From: Capitella teleta
Lineage: Eukaryota; Annelida; Polychaeta; Capitellidae
Assembly: GCA_000328365.1 (NCBI GenBank)
Contig: KB310836.1
Span: forward strand, 291,132 to 355,131
Reading direction: 5' to 3'
Length of the DNA stretch: 64,000 nucleotides
Shown here: in pieces, positions 1 through 11,928 of the stretch
Numbering within the stretch: the first letter of the stretch is position 1
Layout: every line of letters starts with the position of its first letter
The notes under the pieces: model-generated
Seen by the model: the letters and a program-made list of their open reading frames with translations, nothing else
The model's database searches: none
What the model was told of the DNA's origin: nothing
Position numbers and translations under genes: made by a program

Positions 1-640
1 CGTACAGCTACAGTGCCCGAAGAGGTTATCAATATGCACATGTACTAATTGTATTACATGTATTCATTCGTTTTGTATTCTCAATGCTGGGAAGTAATTT
101 TAGACTATATTAAAATTTCATGTCTTATGCAAAACTTTTTTTTAAACTCAACTTCTTTTTTAGCAAATTTTGCAAGCTAGCTTGTTGCATTAATTATACT
201 TCTAAGATAATTATGTTGTATATCACTTATGTACGGCATCAATTGTTCATTTCTCATTTCTCAGATGGCTCAGCCAAGGACAGCGGACAGATTAACGAAG
301 TTGAACGATGCCAAGCAGTGTGCTGCATGGCTATTGAACCTCATTATATAATCACCGGTATAAATGTATATGCATCACTCGTGAATTTATTTGTAATAAA
401 ACAAAGGTTCTGTTCTCCATACATGTACCTTGTTGAATTACTTTATAGGTCATAAATGGGAGGATACACAGACGATCTCAGTTGATAGAATAAATTAACA
501 TACCATATTTCTCTGATGTAGGCCAAAGATCAATGATATATATACATGTAAATAGATGTATTTGCCTTGGGTAATGTGTTAAATTCTAGTAATTAAAAGC
601 TCAGAAAATGGATTTTTTTACTCTTTATAACAATTTTTTT
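1..640. other. Intergenic start of window with one weak exon candidate
   Basis: Mostly AT-rich sequence without a recognisable gene. The only protein-like stretch is 265-357 on the plus strand. It follows a pyrimidine-rich run ending in TCTCAG and ends before a weak GTATAA donor. In the frame that starts GSAKDSGQINEVERCQ it stays open across 31 codons. I do not recognise it, the donor is poor, and any partner exons would lie outside the window. It may be chance. Confidence 0.2.
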
Positions 641-705
641 TTCTGGGGGAGCATGCCCCCGGAACCCCCTAGTGTAGCTGCGCCGCTTCGCGGCGCAGGT
701 GTCCC
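640..705. repeat. GC-rich hairpin, possible DNA-transposon end
   Basis: Two short inverted repeats lie in otherwise AT-rich DNA. The first is GGGGGAGCATGCCCCC and the second is a TGCGCCG/CGGCGCA stem around TTCG. Such abrupt GC-rich hairpins are often the ends of dispersed repeats in invertebrate genomes. No matching second end or target duplication was found here, so the class is unknown. Confidence 0.35.
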
Positions 706-1443
706 TTTATCATTACCTTCAATTTACCCACCCCCCCCCCAAGTCTCGGAACGTTCCTACGCCTCTGTGCATAAAAGTATCGCGTAATTTGCTAGGTTCC
801 CAAAGACTTAGTTGGCAGATGTTGGAAATTGAACATGACACTTGCTGCATGAGGCATCATTTTTTTTATTCATATAGATAATTAACAATTCAAATTTGAT
901 CAAAGAACTTTTGAAAATCGGAAATATTCAGTTAGTTGTCACTTACTTTTAATAAGTATTTGAAGCTACCAGCGCACTTGCAATTTGCACTTATTAAATT
1001 TTGTTTAAAGTCTTTTATCGGTCATTCTCTATTAGTATTCACGTTTATTTGTCATTTATTAAATTATTTATTAAGACATTTATTAAATGTCGCAGAGATC
1101 TGAATTAGATCAGTAATCAACGATAATGGAACTGTTTTCCATAAAATTGCGTGATACGAGAATCTAAAAGATTGATATTTTGCCTTCACCACCTCGTAAA
1201 AGCCGAATAAAAATCATGGAAATCTCTATGGCGAGAGTGGCATTACATCAAACAGATAAATAGCAAAATTCTGTGATTTTTCAAGAAGAGCATCTGAGGA
1301 GAGCGAAGTGTCTTCAGTTCTTCCCCCAATCATCTAATGGTATGTGCTCCACCACGTCTAAGCACCCTCCTTTTGTTTTCATGCAAAACTTTCAGGGGCA
1401 GCAGGATTACATGGCTCGTGCAGTAGACGGGGCGAGAGCACAG
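706..1443. other. Intergenic, no feature seen
   Basis: AT-rich sequence with a short C run near 729-740. No ORF with recognisable domains, no convincing splice pair and no clear repeat. Confidence 0.5.
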
Positions 1444-1621
1444 AGCTCACACCCGATTCTCATATCTGTACCGTTAGAGAAACGGAACAGACGTATATCT
1501 GCACCCGTTTCGCTAACGGTATCCGACCGCCACACAGGCACACGTGTGTCGTCGGGACCTGTTAGCTAACGGCTCCCGATCTTCCTATGCAATATGCATG
1601 TATAAAAACGGGCCGCGATGG
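1444..1621 (+). repeat. Dispersed ~178-bp repeat, copy a, ending in a tRNA-like head
   Basis: This stretch is almost identical, in inverted orientation, to 8384-8561. It begins GAGCTC and ends with TATAAAAACGGGCCGCG. At this copy the sequence runs on into GATGGCGCATTGGTAGCGCG (to about 1660), which resembles the 5' half of a tRNA including an A box. The other copy stops about 12 bases into that head. The simplest reading is a pair of copies of a tRNA-derived retroposon whose upstream sequence, with its TATAAAA, was carried along. The two copies differ at only a handful of positions. Confidence 0.7.
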
Positions 1622-1660
1622 CGCATTGGTAGCGCGCTCGTCTAGCTAAAATGATTAGCT

Positions 1661-2187
1661 ATCAGGACCAGGAATACATAATAACTATAAGTATAACTGT
1701 TTAATTTTATTTAAATGTCATAACGCATACCCCTTTAATCGACGTATTTTACTGATCACACAGCTGTATATAATTATGTTCTCTTAATATTGTTTTATAT
1801 GTTTCATAGACAAATGTGCGATATAACGTATAACATTAATCGGGCATTGAAAAAGGCCCTCAAAATCTTACTATACGCAAAACAGAGAATAACACAAGTT
1901 TTGCCGTTATGATAATCATTATTTTTAATTCGCGCACAGAATCTCTTTGATAGAAAAAATTCCTTCCAAAGATTCAACCTTGACATTGGATTGAAATCAA
2001 AACACGGCGGGTCTAACAATGTAATATCTGCGAATGTCCGTTCTGGTGGCTCACAAGCCTCCGGGATTTTTTCAGAATCTACGACGAATTGATATTGATG
2101 CTTCATTCAATCACTGGGCATAATTTGGGGATGAAACCTCGTCTCGCGTGCATGATACCCACCACGTACGGACACAGCTAGGTCACG
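1661..2187. other. Intergenic, no feature seen
   Basis: AT-rich sequence. The open frame on the minus strand (1804-2106) has no recognisable domain and no splice signals that support it. Confidence 0.4.
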
Positions 2188-2560
2188 AGCTAACACAGAT
2201 TCTCGGGCGAGGTCTGTAGACCCATTGGGCTCGCTGTAGTATGTCAGCTAGTCACGAGCTGACGAGGTGACAGTCACTGAGTTAGGCGAAAAGTCTGTCT
2301 CAGTCTGAGGTAGCTACCCTAATTATTAATAGTAATACCCTATTCGTAATTACCCCTAGTTACACTCACACTGATCACTGTGAATGTGAGTGACTCGATC
2401 ACTGATTACTAGAATTGAATTTCTAGGATTAGTTAGTATAATTAATGTTATCATTAGACCTCACCTAGAGCTCAAAGCTGAATGTGATGACAGCTAGCTG
2501 ACATACTACAGCGAGACCCAGGGCGCAGACCTCACCTGATTTATCTGTGCTACATGACAG
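2188..2560. repeat. Foldback element with ~60-bp inverted ends
   Basis: The sequence at 2188-2251 is repeated in reverse complement at about 2492-2560. Shared pieces include ACTACAGCGAG, GCAGACCTCACC or its variants, and GATTTATCTGTG. The interior is rich in short GTGACTGAGT-type words and small palindromes, for example around 2365-2420. The same end sequence recurs at 42693-42750, 45250-45315 and 54107-54175. This is a dispersed, non-coding foldback or MITE-like family. The target duplication is not clear. Confidence 0.6.
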
Positions 2561-4786
2561 CTTGGATGATCAGATTAAGGATGCTACAGCGAGGCGCCAT
2601 TATGTCATGGGTGTTATGATGGTGATTAACTCCAGATAGGTATCAGAGCAGTATACCTAGTACTTACACTACTGTTTGGGTAGCTAGATGGTGATGTTGG
2701 CTATCCCTGTTAATTATGATATGAAAGAAAGGAAGCCCATGCACACCCTTACACCCTCATCTGCTCATGCAGTTAGGTTGCATGGCATACCGGTATACTT
2801 TCTGGGCTGATGATTCTTGATAGCAATGCACCAGCTGCAGACTAGGCCTGTAATCTGCACATGGTCATTATAATTACATGGCTATAATCATATGGCTACC
2901 GAACATTCGCCCATCAAGCACCCATCCTTTGGAACCGATTACCTTCCAACCTACAGAACCAGCAGAGTCTGAAAACATTAATATCTTGAGTTGTAGGGCT
3001 AATAACTTTTCACAAGACGTTTGAATTGAATAATTCTCACTCAATTTAACAATAAAATCAGATACAAAACAAAATAAATGAGTATTTTGACAATTGATGC
3101 GCAATATAATTATGTGGTCGGTTATCATGGAAATAAATTCACCCCATTCTCAACTGACAAAATCAAGTTCACAATAGGTACTAGGGTGAACAGATGAGTA
3201 AACGCTATGCCTAAAGTTCAAGTTGATTAACTGCACTTCATTCCTCCGGGATTGTTAATCATTCGTATGCACTACACTGCATCCTACAACCACTTACTAC
3301 CAGGGAAGTAATAGCAAATTATTCAATTATCGCCCAAGCCTAACTTCATTGAAATTAGAGTATGGGGTTTAAAGCATATTCTTTTTTTTTCCAGATCTCA
3401 ACATGGAATTATGTGTGGGACTTTGGCAGACGTCCTTGAGTCCATTTAACAAGGTTATGTTTGTGCGAAAAACGTTGTGTGTGAAATCTCATTGACATTA
3501 TGCTTCAGAAAATTTCAAAACGAGCACCGATGAATGAAGATTGAAATTGTATCAGAAGAGAACTCCCCTCGTTATGAACCATAAAACAGTCATCTATTGA
3601 ACAATCTGTTCATGAATTAATCCTATACATTTACATGGTAATTTTCAGAATTCTACACCTAGTAAAATAATTAAATTCAACCCTCATTGGAGGAGTACTG
3701 TCCAGATAATTGCAGCAGCAATTCTTCTCAGCCTCTGTTGTTATGATTTTCTTTTTCCTTTCTTTTATTGTTGTTGCACTGTACTGTTGTTTCACTGTTC
3801 GTACTCCATGTGTATCAAGTTGATATGAATAAATATAAATAGAGAAAATTTACTTATGTATGTTGTCTTCTTTTCATCTTCATTTCATCTATTTAAGAAA
3901 AAAATGTGAAACAAACATGCATCTGTTATTTGACTTAAATATTTACAATTAATGCATTTACCTATAAATATTTTATTACATGGAAATTGTGTTAAGAGTT
4001 TTTTATTCTTATTTATTTTATTCATTTATAGCTAATATAATATATGTCATGGTAATTGGGTTGAGATCTCTCTTACATATTTCTTTATCATTTTTTCAGT
4101 GAATTAGTGAACTGATTTTCTCATTCAATCAATGAATTGTTTGCTGATAATCAATTGATTCATCATTAATCCATTAATTACTTAATTAATTAATGGTGCA
4201 CATATGATGCTCTAAGTTATGCAATTGTTACACGTATTAAAAAATAAAGAGCTATGAGCAGTGGACTAGGATCTAATAATTATTTAGCGATGAGTAGAGT
4301 CCCTCATTTTATTGTGCACGTACCGATAGACACTGCTGAAAAATAATACCATTTTTTTAATTGTGCCTCTCTGTTTATATGTATTGCATGGTGACATTTA
4401 ATTCAAATTGAAGTGAATGCATAATTATTACATGTACACACCGACATTTTAAGAATCAGATCAATACCACCGCTTGCACGTTCATGCACTATGCTAGAAT
4501 AACTATAATTGACCGGCCGAACTATATGTTGTCAGAAGTATATTAAAATCATGTGCAACGTGTCAGAATAAAAACGATCAGGAAATTATTAATGTACATA
4601 CTGTATTAAATTAATACACATTAACGAACCAGTACGTACATGAGCTAGTAGAATACGCGTACGGGATTGTTGCATCAACGCGATCGTATTATTGTTGCAA
4701 CCGTGCGTGATCGAGGCACGCTGTGAATATACCTCCGTACTCCGTTTTATGTGCGTTGAATTTGATTAAAAAATCACAGATATATG
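2561..4786. other. Intergenic, no firm feature
   Basis: AT-rich DNA with another partial match to the foldback end (GCTACAGCGAGGCG near 2583) and a run of T near 3384-3392. No ORF here has a recognisable domain. Around 4120-4200 there are many short ATTGATT/AATCAAT palindromes, which look like base-composition effects. Confidence 0.4.
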
Positions 4787-4794
4787 ACTAAGAT

Positions 4795-5170
4795 TAGTAT
4801 CCTATATGCTAAAGAGAGTAGCGCAAACCGGGTTCCTGGAAATTTAGAACATGGGCGTCATTTTGTTTCTTAGAAACGGAGCCTCCGCTATCTTTTAACA
4901 TGGAAAAATCATACCCAGCCGCAGTAAATTCAGTATAACTTCGCCAATCGAAATGGGCCCCAAAATATTTTTTCTCGATGAAGAAATATCTAAGGAAGAA
5001 ATAACAGTCGGCTTTAAGGGTTTTTGTGCACGATTGGCGAAGTTATACTGAATTTACTGCAGTTGGGTATGATTTTCCCATGTTAAAAGATAGCGGAGAC
5101 TCCGTTTTTAAGAAACAAAATGGCGTTCAAATCTCACTTTGCGCTACTCTCTTTAGCATATAGGATACTA
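4795..5170. mobile_element. MITE-like hairpin element, ~155-bp terminal inverted repeats, 8-bp TSD
   Basis: The element starts TAGTATCCTATATGC and ends with its reverse complement. The two arms (about 4795-4950 and 5015-5170) pair along nearly their whole length with few mismatches, leaving a short loop. It is flanked on both sides by ACTAAGAT (4787-4794 and 5171-5178), a perfect 8-bp target-site duplication. An 8-bp duplication is typical of hAT and P superfamily transposons. The ends do not match the usual hAT CAGGG start, so superfamily is left open. It carries no coding capacity. Confidence 0.85.
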
Positions 5171-5178
5171 ACTAAGAT

Positions 5179-6196
5179 GGCTTTGTGTGAAGTTATTTTC
5201 CATAATACCGTAAGCATTGGAAATATTTTTGCGCTTCAACAAGCAAACGTTTTAAACATCGAAGATAATAGTGTGCATGGACGCGGTGGAACTAACTGAT
5301 TTTATGAGAATATTTTGCACACAGAAGGGAATTGAGTTATATCTAGAGCATTAATTAGTTTAGTTTCAGACCTTTGCTATTTAACTAATGAGTAATTAAC
5401 GATCATTGATAGCAGCACTTAGACAAATAATATAATTAAACAAAAGATAACTATCTGTTCGAATACCAAACTTATAAATGTGCTGCACGTGACCATATTC
5501 TGTTTTCAATACATTAGGAGTTTGTAAATAAAGGAGTTTGGAAATAATTACTCGAATTACGCCCCACCCACCCCCCTCCCCTCCTCTCTCCATCCCCGCG
5601 AATACTAGTGTAATAATTTGAGCGATAATGAACGAAAAGGAGATGCGAGAGATCATCATCAACTAGATTTTTTCGCGGCACTCGAATTTCGCGGTAAGAG
5701 AGGTCATCCTTTTTCGGGAAATGTGTTTTTTCGCGGTCTGCTATGGCGGAAGGTTTTTTGCGCATTTAATTTTTGCGGTCGGGCATAGATGCTCTCATCA
5801 ACAACTTCTCTGCTTTGTGCGTCCGTTCAATTAAAGCTCACCGCGACGCATGCTTGGTGATTGCGTAATAATTGTTTGCACAAGTTGCATGTTATAACCC
5901 TTACTTTGCGCGGAGATACAATAAATGGATCGGATATCTAAGGGAAAGTCGGTATTAAACTGAATTAGTAGTTTCACATTGAACTAACTAACATTGAATC
6001 AACGATAATCTACCATTGTTGTATTACTACACATAAACAGACCTTACAACACATACTACGCACACACGTCATATATACGAACAAACCACATATTATCCTT
6101 ACTATAAATACACAAATCGACGATCCCAATTATCATGTATATGAGTGCATGCACTGAGTAAGTTTACTACATTCACTACTGCATAAGTTTATTACA
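5179..6196. other. Intergenic, no firm feature
   Basis: AT-rich sequence. A pyrimidine-rich run (C and T) at 5562-5597 creates a glycine-rich spurious ORF on the other strand. Small CG-containing patches lie at 5680-5830. No gene was recognised. Confidence 0.4.
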
Positions 6197-6280
6197 TCGA
6201 TCCTGTTGACTGGCGCCCGTATCACCCGAACGGGTTGGGTGGAGCCGTAAAACCCCAATCACTCACTCGATCCTGTTGAC
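6197..6280 (+). mobile_element. Severely 5'-truncated SINE (last 56 bp) with TSD
   Basis: Bases 6211-6266 match only the 3' end of the tRNA-derived SINE seen complete at 31025-31357, ending in CCCCAATCACTCAC. It is flanked by TCGATCCTGTTGAC at 6197-6210 and 6267-6280, a perfect 14-bp target-site duplication. This shows that the SINE 3' end with its ACTC tail is what is integrated first, as expected for LINE-driven target-primed reverse transcription. Confidence 0.85.
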
Positions 6281-6620
6281 ATGTGATTCATATTATTGTG
6301 ATGATAATATATGTTGTGAATTTAGGAGTTTCAAATATAATCTCATTGACAAATGTTTTTTTTTTTTGTGTTACTGTCTATGATCCTTTCTTGACATCAG
6401 CTTGGCTTTCCGACACCTACACTCAACATCCACATTCTCAAGATTCTGTTCCGGATGAAAAGGATCAGCCTCGAACCATTCGGGGAGTCCATGAAGCTGC
6501 TGAAGAGCTGTCTCAAGAGAGATGTCGAACTGAAGAGTGTGGAGCCCGGCTCGACAATTTACCGTCATGCTTCCAGTGTCATCTCAGCCCACCTTACTGC
6601 TGTGTAATTCTATTACTTTT

Positions 6621-6891
6621 GAAGTATTCTAGAGACACCGAGTAGCTCAGTTGGTTTGACCAGCTGCATGACTGCCATCCTATGTCGATTGATGGAGTTA
6701 CTTAAATTCTTCTGTGACTCTGCAGTGCTGCCCAACTGCGTAACAAGGCCAGACGCTGCCTATGGTAGTATGAAGAACCCTTGGGATTTATCAATAACAG
6801 TAGGGGAAAACACCGGTCTCTGTCCTGGCGCCCGTATCACTCGAGTGGATTCGGTGGAGCCGTAAAACCGTATCATGCTTCGAAGTATTCT
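6621..6891 (+). mobile_element. tRNA-derived SINE, diverged copy with TSD
   Basis: Bases 6631-6881 contain the tRNA-like head (GAGTAGCTCAGTTGG, an A-box-like sequence) and the SINE body up to GGTGGAGCCGTAAAACC. The internal region with the B box seen in other copies is deleted here. GAAGTATTCT flanks it at 6621-6630 and 6882-6891, a 10-bp target duplication. The copy is more diverged than those at 11.3, 27.5 and 31.0 kb, so it is probably older. Confidence 0.85.
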
Positions 6892-8206
6892 TGTTAGTGG
6901 CAGCCTGGTACGTCAATCACTGAATTTCACATGTACTCGTTGTACTCGTTTTATTGTTCATGTTTCTGACGTGATTTACATGTATTGATCTTTTTACCTG
7001 TTGAAGTTGTATGCATATGTATGTATGTATATTGTTATGTCGTTCTGAGAACCATATTTTTTATATTTTTACTGTCTTCTCTATGTTGTTGATTCTTTTC
7101 AAATGAACTTTCATTGATTCGAACACTTCTGCGTATTTAAATTTGATTCCTAGCACATTATTCTTGTCTTTACCATTCATTTGTTTTTGGGTGTAGAGTA
7201 TTTTTATAACTTGTAATTTAGCATGGTGAGGTATATATTTCTTTCTATATCTTATCTCAGCTCATAACAAGTCAAATTTTGAACCCATATATGACCTTCT
7301 AAGTATGTCAAGATTGTTTCATTGCACTCTATGCTTAGAAGGCGTTGGAGAATATTCATGAAATTTGCATGTCCGAGAACCATATTTTATTATTGTTATG
7401 ATATGTTCATTGGTTTTGTGCCATTCGTTCATAATAATAAACATGTATGTTTGCCACATCATCAAAGTTAATTTTGTGTATCTGCTTCTTTTTTCAGGTA
7501 TATATAGAGTCTTTCTCATAAAATCCATGTTCTATGGGGCATACTATATCTACATCAGCGGCGTGTACAGCAAACGCTTAATATTTACATGGGCAAATGA
7601 TGGTACACTGATCCAGGGTCATAATCTGATTCCATTTAGATCATTGAAATTAAATTTCTAAGTGGTCACTTTGTCGCTGTATTATGAATTTAAAATGTAA
7701 TATGACATATTGACATAAAGGTGTTCAAAAAACATTCTTCAGAAAATGCCCCGAAATTTACTGGATTAATAGTTAAGCATTGATATATGATACAATATAA
7801 ACAAATACGTGTATGTTCTGTGATACACATATATAAGCAACCAATTTGCAACATCCAGGCGACCCTTTTGTTACAGCAAACCTTTTGACAACATGTGATG
7901 CAAGAATCAATAGTTGTGAAAATGTATTAAATATTCGTTAATTATAGCATTAAATGTCCAGAATTTGTTGCAAATACTTTCTTCATTATGTTATCAACAA
8001 AGTGATGTCAGTAGCTGCACATAACATTCTTTAAACTAAACTGAACTAAATTGCGTGTATATTAACCAATTGGCCACATTTCAATCACATTATCTTCATT
8101 CTATTGTAGGTGACACAAAAACATTCTGTTTCTGTCCACCAACTTTCATTCTTTATTTAATTGCATATATGCAATATATGCAATATATTTATGCTATAGT
8201 TTAACG
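6892..8206. other. Intergenic, no feature seen
   Basis: AT-rich sequence with small open frames lacking recognisable domains. The two overlapping opposite-strand frames at 7319-7661 shadow one another, and neither looks coding. Confidence 0.4.
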
Positions 8207-8561
8207 GTCCGCGGTGGCGCGGTGGTAGCGCGCTGCCGACAGGCTGGGGCAAAAGGGCCACCTCAGAGGGGGGAAAAGAAGAGAGAAGAGAAAAGAAGAA
8301 AAAGAGAGAAAAAGAGAAAAAAAGAAAAAGGGGTGTCCGGGAAGTCAGAAACATGGACAAATATTTTCCTGATGCTAATATTTCCATCGCGGCCCGTTTT
8401 TATACATACATATTGTATAGGAAGATCGGGAGCCGTTAGCTAACAGGTCCCGACGACACACGTGTGCCTGTGTGGCGGACGGATACCGTTAGCGAAACGG
8501 GTGCAGATATACGTCTGTTCCGTTTCTCTAACGGTACAGATATGAGAATCGGGTGGAGCTC
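8207..8561. repeat. tRNA-like head, polypurine tract and dispersed repeat copy b
   Basis: Three parts. Bases 8207-8240 resemble a tRNA 5' half on the plus strand (GGTGGCGCGGTGGTAGCGCG). Bases 8262-8332 are an almost pure purine tract of GAAAA/GAGA units. Bases 8384-8561 are the inverted copy of the repeat at 1444-1621, ending with the start of a second tRNA-like head on the minus strand. The block is therefore bounded by two convergent tRNA-like heads. No full tRNA fold is present, so neither is called as a tRNA gene. Confidence 0.6.
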
Positions 8562-10827
8562 ATCACTCAGACACTAAAATATTGATTAGTATTATCACAC
8601 TCTCGTCTTATAAAAGTAACACCAAAAAAGTGCAACAAAACAAAATCCAAGTTGGTAAACTGATATTTCTGAATGATTTCACAGGATCCACATGCAGAGG
8701 CCAGTCAAATCTTACAAAAGTGTGTCGTCACATTTTTGAGCTTTTGATCCTAAAATTCTTTAGATCGCAATCTAGTATTGAAGGTAGTATTGAAGGTTGT
8801 ATGAAAATCTCTATTTTTTATTTTTATTACTTTCAAGTATATGCATGTCCTCTAATTCCTTTATTTTACGCATGCAATGTCAACAAATGCACCAAATTGT
8901 TAATTATACACCACGCATCTACATAATTATGCTGTAATATGTCAACTCCGCAGCGCTGACAGATTATGGGTAATTAATTATTCGCCAGCCCAAAATGTCC
9001 AAGGAATGGTGTGAGTGTCTAATCCTACGAAGAATGGCAAAATAATAATAATAATAAAATAACAATAAGGACATTATAAGTTCCATTTTAATTCTGGAGA
9101 TTAAACGCTGTATTCTATTATAAAAAGAGCAGTTTTAAAGTTTGATTAAATAATGGATAATTTTTTTTCTTTTCTTTTTTTTTTTTTTCATTTTGCGGAA
9201 TCAATTCCTGTGTGGGCTATTTTTATTTAAGGCTATAGGTGGATAAACATTAAAGATCCGTTCTGGCTGCCTGTCAATCCTTTGACGCTTTCTCAGAGCT
9301 TCTAAGTAACTCAAGAAAAGCAATTTCGGATCAATTCCACCATTGGATCAAAGTTCGTGGGGGGTTTCCGAAAAATCACTGCTGTACTGAGCACAAGAGA
9401 CACCTCGTCGTGAATAGTAATTAATAAGAAGCGTGAAGCTGAACGAGGGATGAAATCAGTACTCAATGGGTCTATGATTTACTCTGTTGTGCTGTCAACC
9501 AAATACCCAAGGACACGTGACCGGAAGTTGAATTTAGATATTCCCAGGAGGGGAAGCCGCCAGCTTTCTATTAGCAAACTCATGGCAATTAAGGCCGGAT
9601 GCTTCTAAGTCGTTTTCTTGATAAACCACTCGTCTACGGTTCATGGTTTATCTAGAAAAAAAAAAATGACTTTACGATTCTTAAATCTTCGATACTCACG
9701 TATCCCTTGTAGGACTGAGGATAAATGTCTGTCTCTGAGTTGGCTTCATGTCTGCACTTAGGGCAATCGATAGTCAATGTGGTTTCTAAATTTGTTCTTC
9801 GGAATACATTTAAGAAAAAAATCGTCTCCAAAGATGTTTTAATTGTCAAAGAACACTTTGGTTGATCAGGGGATCGTTTTCATGGGATGTAATCACGGCA
9901 AAGTAATTGAGTGGTGTTTACGTCTAAATTCAAATATGCATGACCTGTATATATGAAGAACGTCTGAAACGAGTCGCTATTATCCGTGCAAATGTTTTAA
10001 TTATACAAATGAGCATGAGCGCAGCTCATCACATTAAACTCAGAATTCACGTTCCTAGACGATAAAAATGAAGAAATAAACAAAAAGGTTTATATTTAAT
10101 TATTTATTAGGAGGATATGATTTGCAATAATTTGATAGTGGTCATACTAGCATGTCTTTTTTTTTCATTCAAGTTTGCCACCTCTCCACCATTAGGACAC
10201 CCTAACACCAACCTCTAACAAACTTTCAATGTGCAATCCCACACTGCGGTGCGATCTGTCAACGTCATCATTGCCGATTTCTAACTTAGATAATTATATT
10301 ATTATGATATTATCTAAAAGTATTGTCAAAGTGAACGCATTTAATCCTGGTTCGTAATGCAAACTTTCTTTAGCTCTAATTATCTCCATTTGGGTTATTG
10401 GCTATTTTCCGAATCTTCGGCTTGCAACGAATCCGAATGTCATCTTGTATCTCTTGTGTTAATTAAACGCTGTAAGTTACTTTGTTTACTCACTTGCGTA
10501 CGAGAGCCCACATTACTCGCAGAAATTAAACGTTTGAATGCATTAACAATGGATGCGAATCAACAAAGCAAACTTGAATCAACTCCTAACTTCTATACGA
10601 GAAGATCAGAGAAGAGAAGATCTTTTATTCGTAGAAGTCCGAAGTCCGAAGTCGAAGCCTCGCTCATCAATATATGTAATATAAGGATGCACAATGTAAC
10701 TGACTCTATCAATGAATTATTTGAAACGTTTGTGGACAAAAGAAAATGATCAAAATGCATGTCATCTCATTAACTTTGGGTTACGTTATGTATGCGGGTC
10801 ATAAGTCTTATTAATTAATGTCTGGTT

Positions 10828-10828
<1 letters not shown>
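8562..10828. other. Intergenic, low-complexity pockets only
   Basis: AT-rich sequence with a short AAT run near 9043-9060, a T-rich stretch at 9161-9188, and an open frame of 130 codons at 10357-10749 that shows no domain. No gene can be supported. Confidence 0.4.
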
Positions 10829-10919
<91 letters not shown>

Positions 10920-10931
10920 TAAATAATAAAT
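10829..10931. repeat. (AAT)n microsatellite
   Basis: About 100 bases of nearly uninterrupted AAT repeats. A similar trinucleotide array occurs at 44228-44403. Confidence 0.95.
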
Positions 10932-11280
10932 TTATTCAAACACGTAAAGTTTGGCAAAGAGTGGCAGTTGATGGTGACAGAAACAAAGTTGTTTATGCGT
11001 TACCTGCAAATGAATGAAAGCGTGAGAAAAAAAAAAATAAATATAAAAACAAAAACAGAAAACAGAAAGGTTGTGATTGATGTGATTCGATATGGGCAGC
11101 AAGAACAACTGATTGGCCCACTGGCACTTGTTAAGGCATAATAATCACGCTGAAAAAGATGTCTGGCATCAACTAACCTCTGTCAAATGTTGTTTTCAGA
11201 TGTTAGTTCGTCAAGCACCTTTACAACATTATTCAATAATAGAGTAATCGTGAGCACAGTGATGATAATATTGGTATTTG
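10932..11280. other. Upstream flank of receptor gene 1
   Basis: Unique AT-rich sequence with an A run at 11027-11036. It is not shared with receptor gene 2, so the duplicated segment begins downstream of it, at the SINE. Confidence 0.5.
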
Positions 11281-11611
11281 TACAGAGATGCAGCCGCTGA
11301 CTACAATCCTATGCCGACCGTGGGGGTCGAGGTCCCGGGTTCGAGACCCGATCAGGCTACGGGCGTTATGATTGTGAATTACAATTGTAATTCTTCGGTG
11401 ACTCTGCAGTGCTGCCCAACTGCGTAACAAGGCCGGGCGCTGTGTACTACTGTCTATGGTGGTATGCAGGATAAAGAACCCTTGGGATTTATCGATAAGA
11501 GTAGGGGGAAACCCCGGTCCCGGGCCTTCTGTTCTGGCGCCCGTATCACCCGAACGGGTTGGGTGGAGCCGTAAAACCCCAATCACTCACTCACTCACTA
11601 CAGAGATGCAG
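11281..11611 (+). mobile_element. tRNA-derived SINE upstream of receptor gene 1, 5'-truncated, with TSD
   Basis: The SINE body is 11294-11598. It contains a B-box-like GGGTTCGAGACCC and ends in an ACTC repeat tail. It lacks the first ~35 bases of the tRNA-like head that the copy at 31025-31357 has. It is flanked by TACAGAGATGCAG at 11281-11293 and 11599-11611, a perfect 13-bp target duplication. Apart from the head, it is almost identical to the copy beside receptor gene 2. The intact duplication here suggests this is the original insertion site. Confidence 0.9.
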
Positions 11612-11920
11612 TGTAGGACGACACATTGACAGGTTTTTTTTTTGTAAGTGTAAGGGGAAACTATAATGGGGTGTAGAGATTTAATAGAGGCCTACGAATT
11701 AATCAGTCTGCCAAAAATTCTGTAACAAAATGTGTAAGATGCAACTCACAGAAGATGCATGTAAACCACAGTATTGCAGGTAATCTCACATTGTTTGAAG
11801 CAGCTGCAATCTGGCAACGCAAACCGACAGACCACTGAACTTCCTCCCCACACAACGCGTACCTTTGATCAAGGAAGCAGAAATTGACAGCGGGCACTGT
11901 CGCCCTATTCTGTCGAATGC

Positions 11921-11928
11921 TATAAGAG
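11921..11928 (+). promoter_or_regulatory. TATA box of receptor gene 1
   Basis: TATAAGAG sits about 87 bases before the start codon. It puts a transcription start near 11950 and a short 5' UTR of roughly 55 bases. The same sequence in the same position precedes receptor gene 2, and a TATATAAG precedes receptor gene 3 at comparable distance. Confidence 0.6.

Noticed and set aside
10357-10749. 130-codon open frame
   Set aside because: No domain, no splice or promoter support, AT-rich composition like the flanks.
11294-11400. tRNA gene at the GGGTTCGAGACCC box
   Set aside because: The box is part of a SINE with a target-site duplication and is present in several copies.
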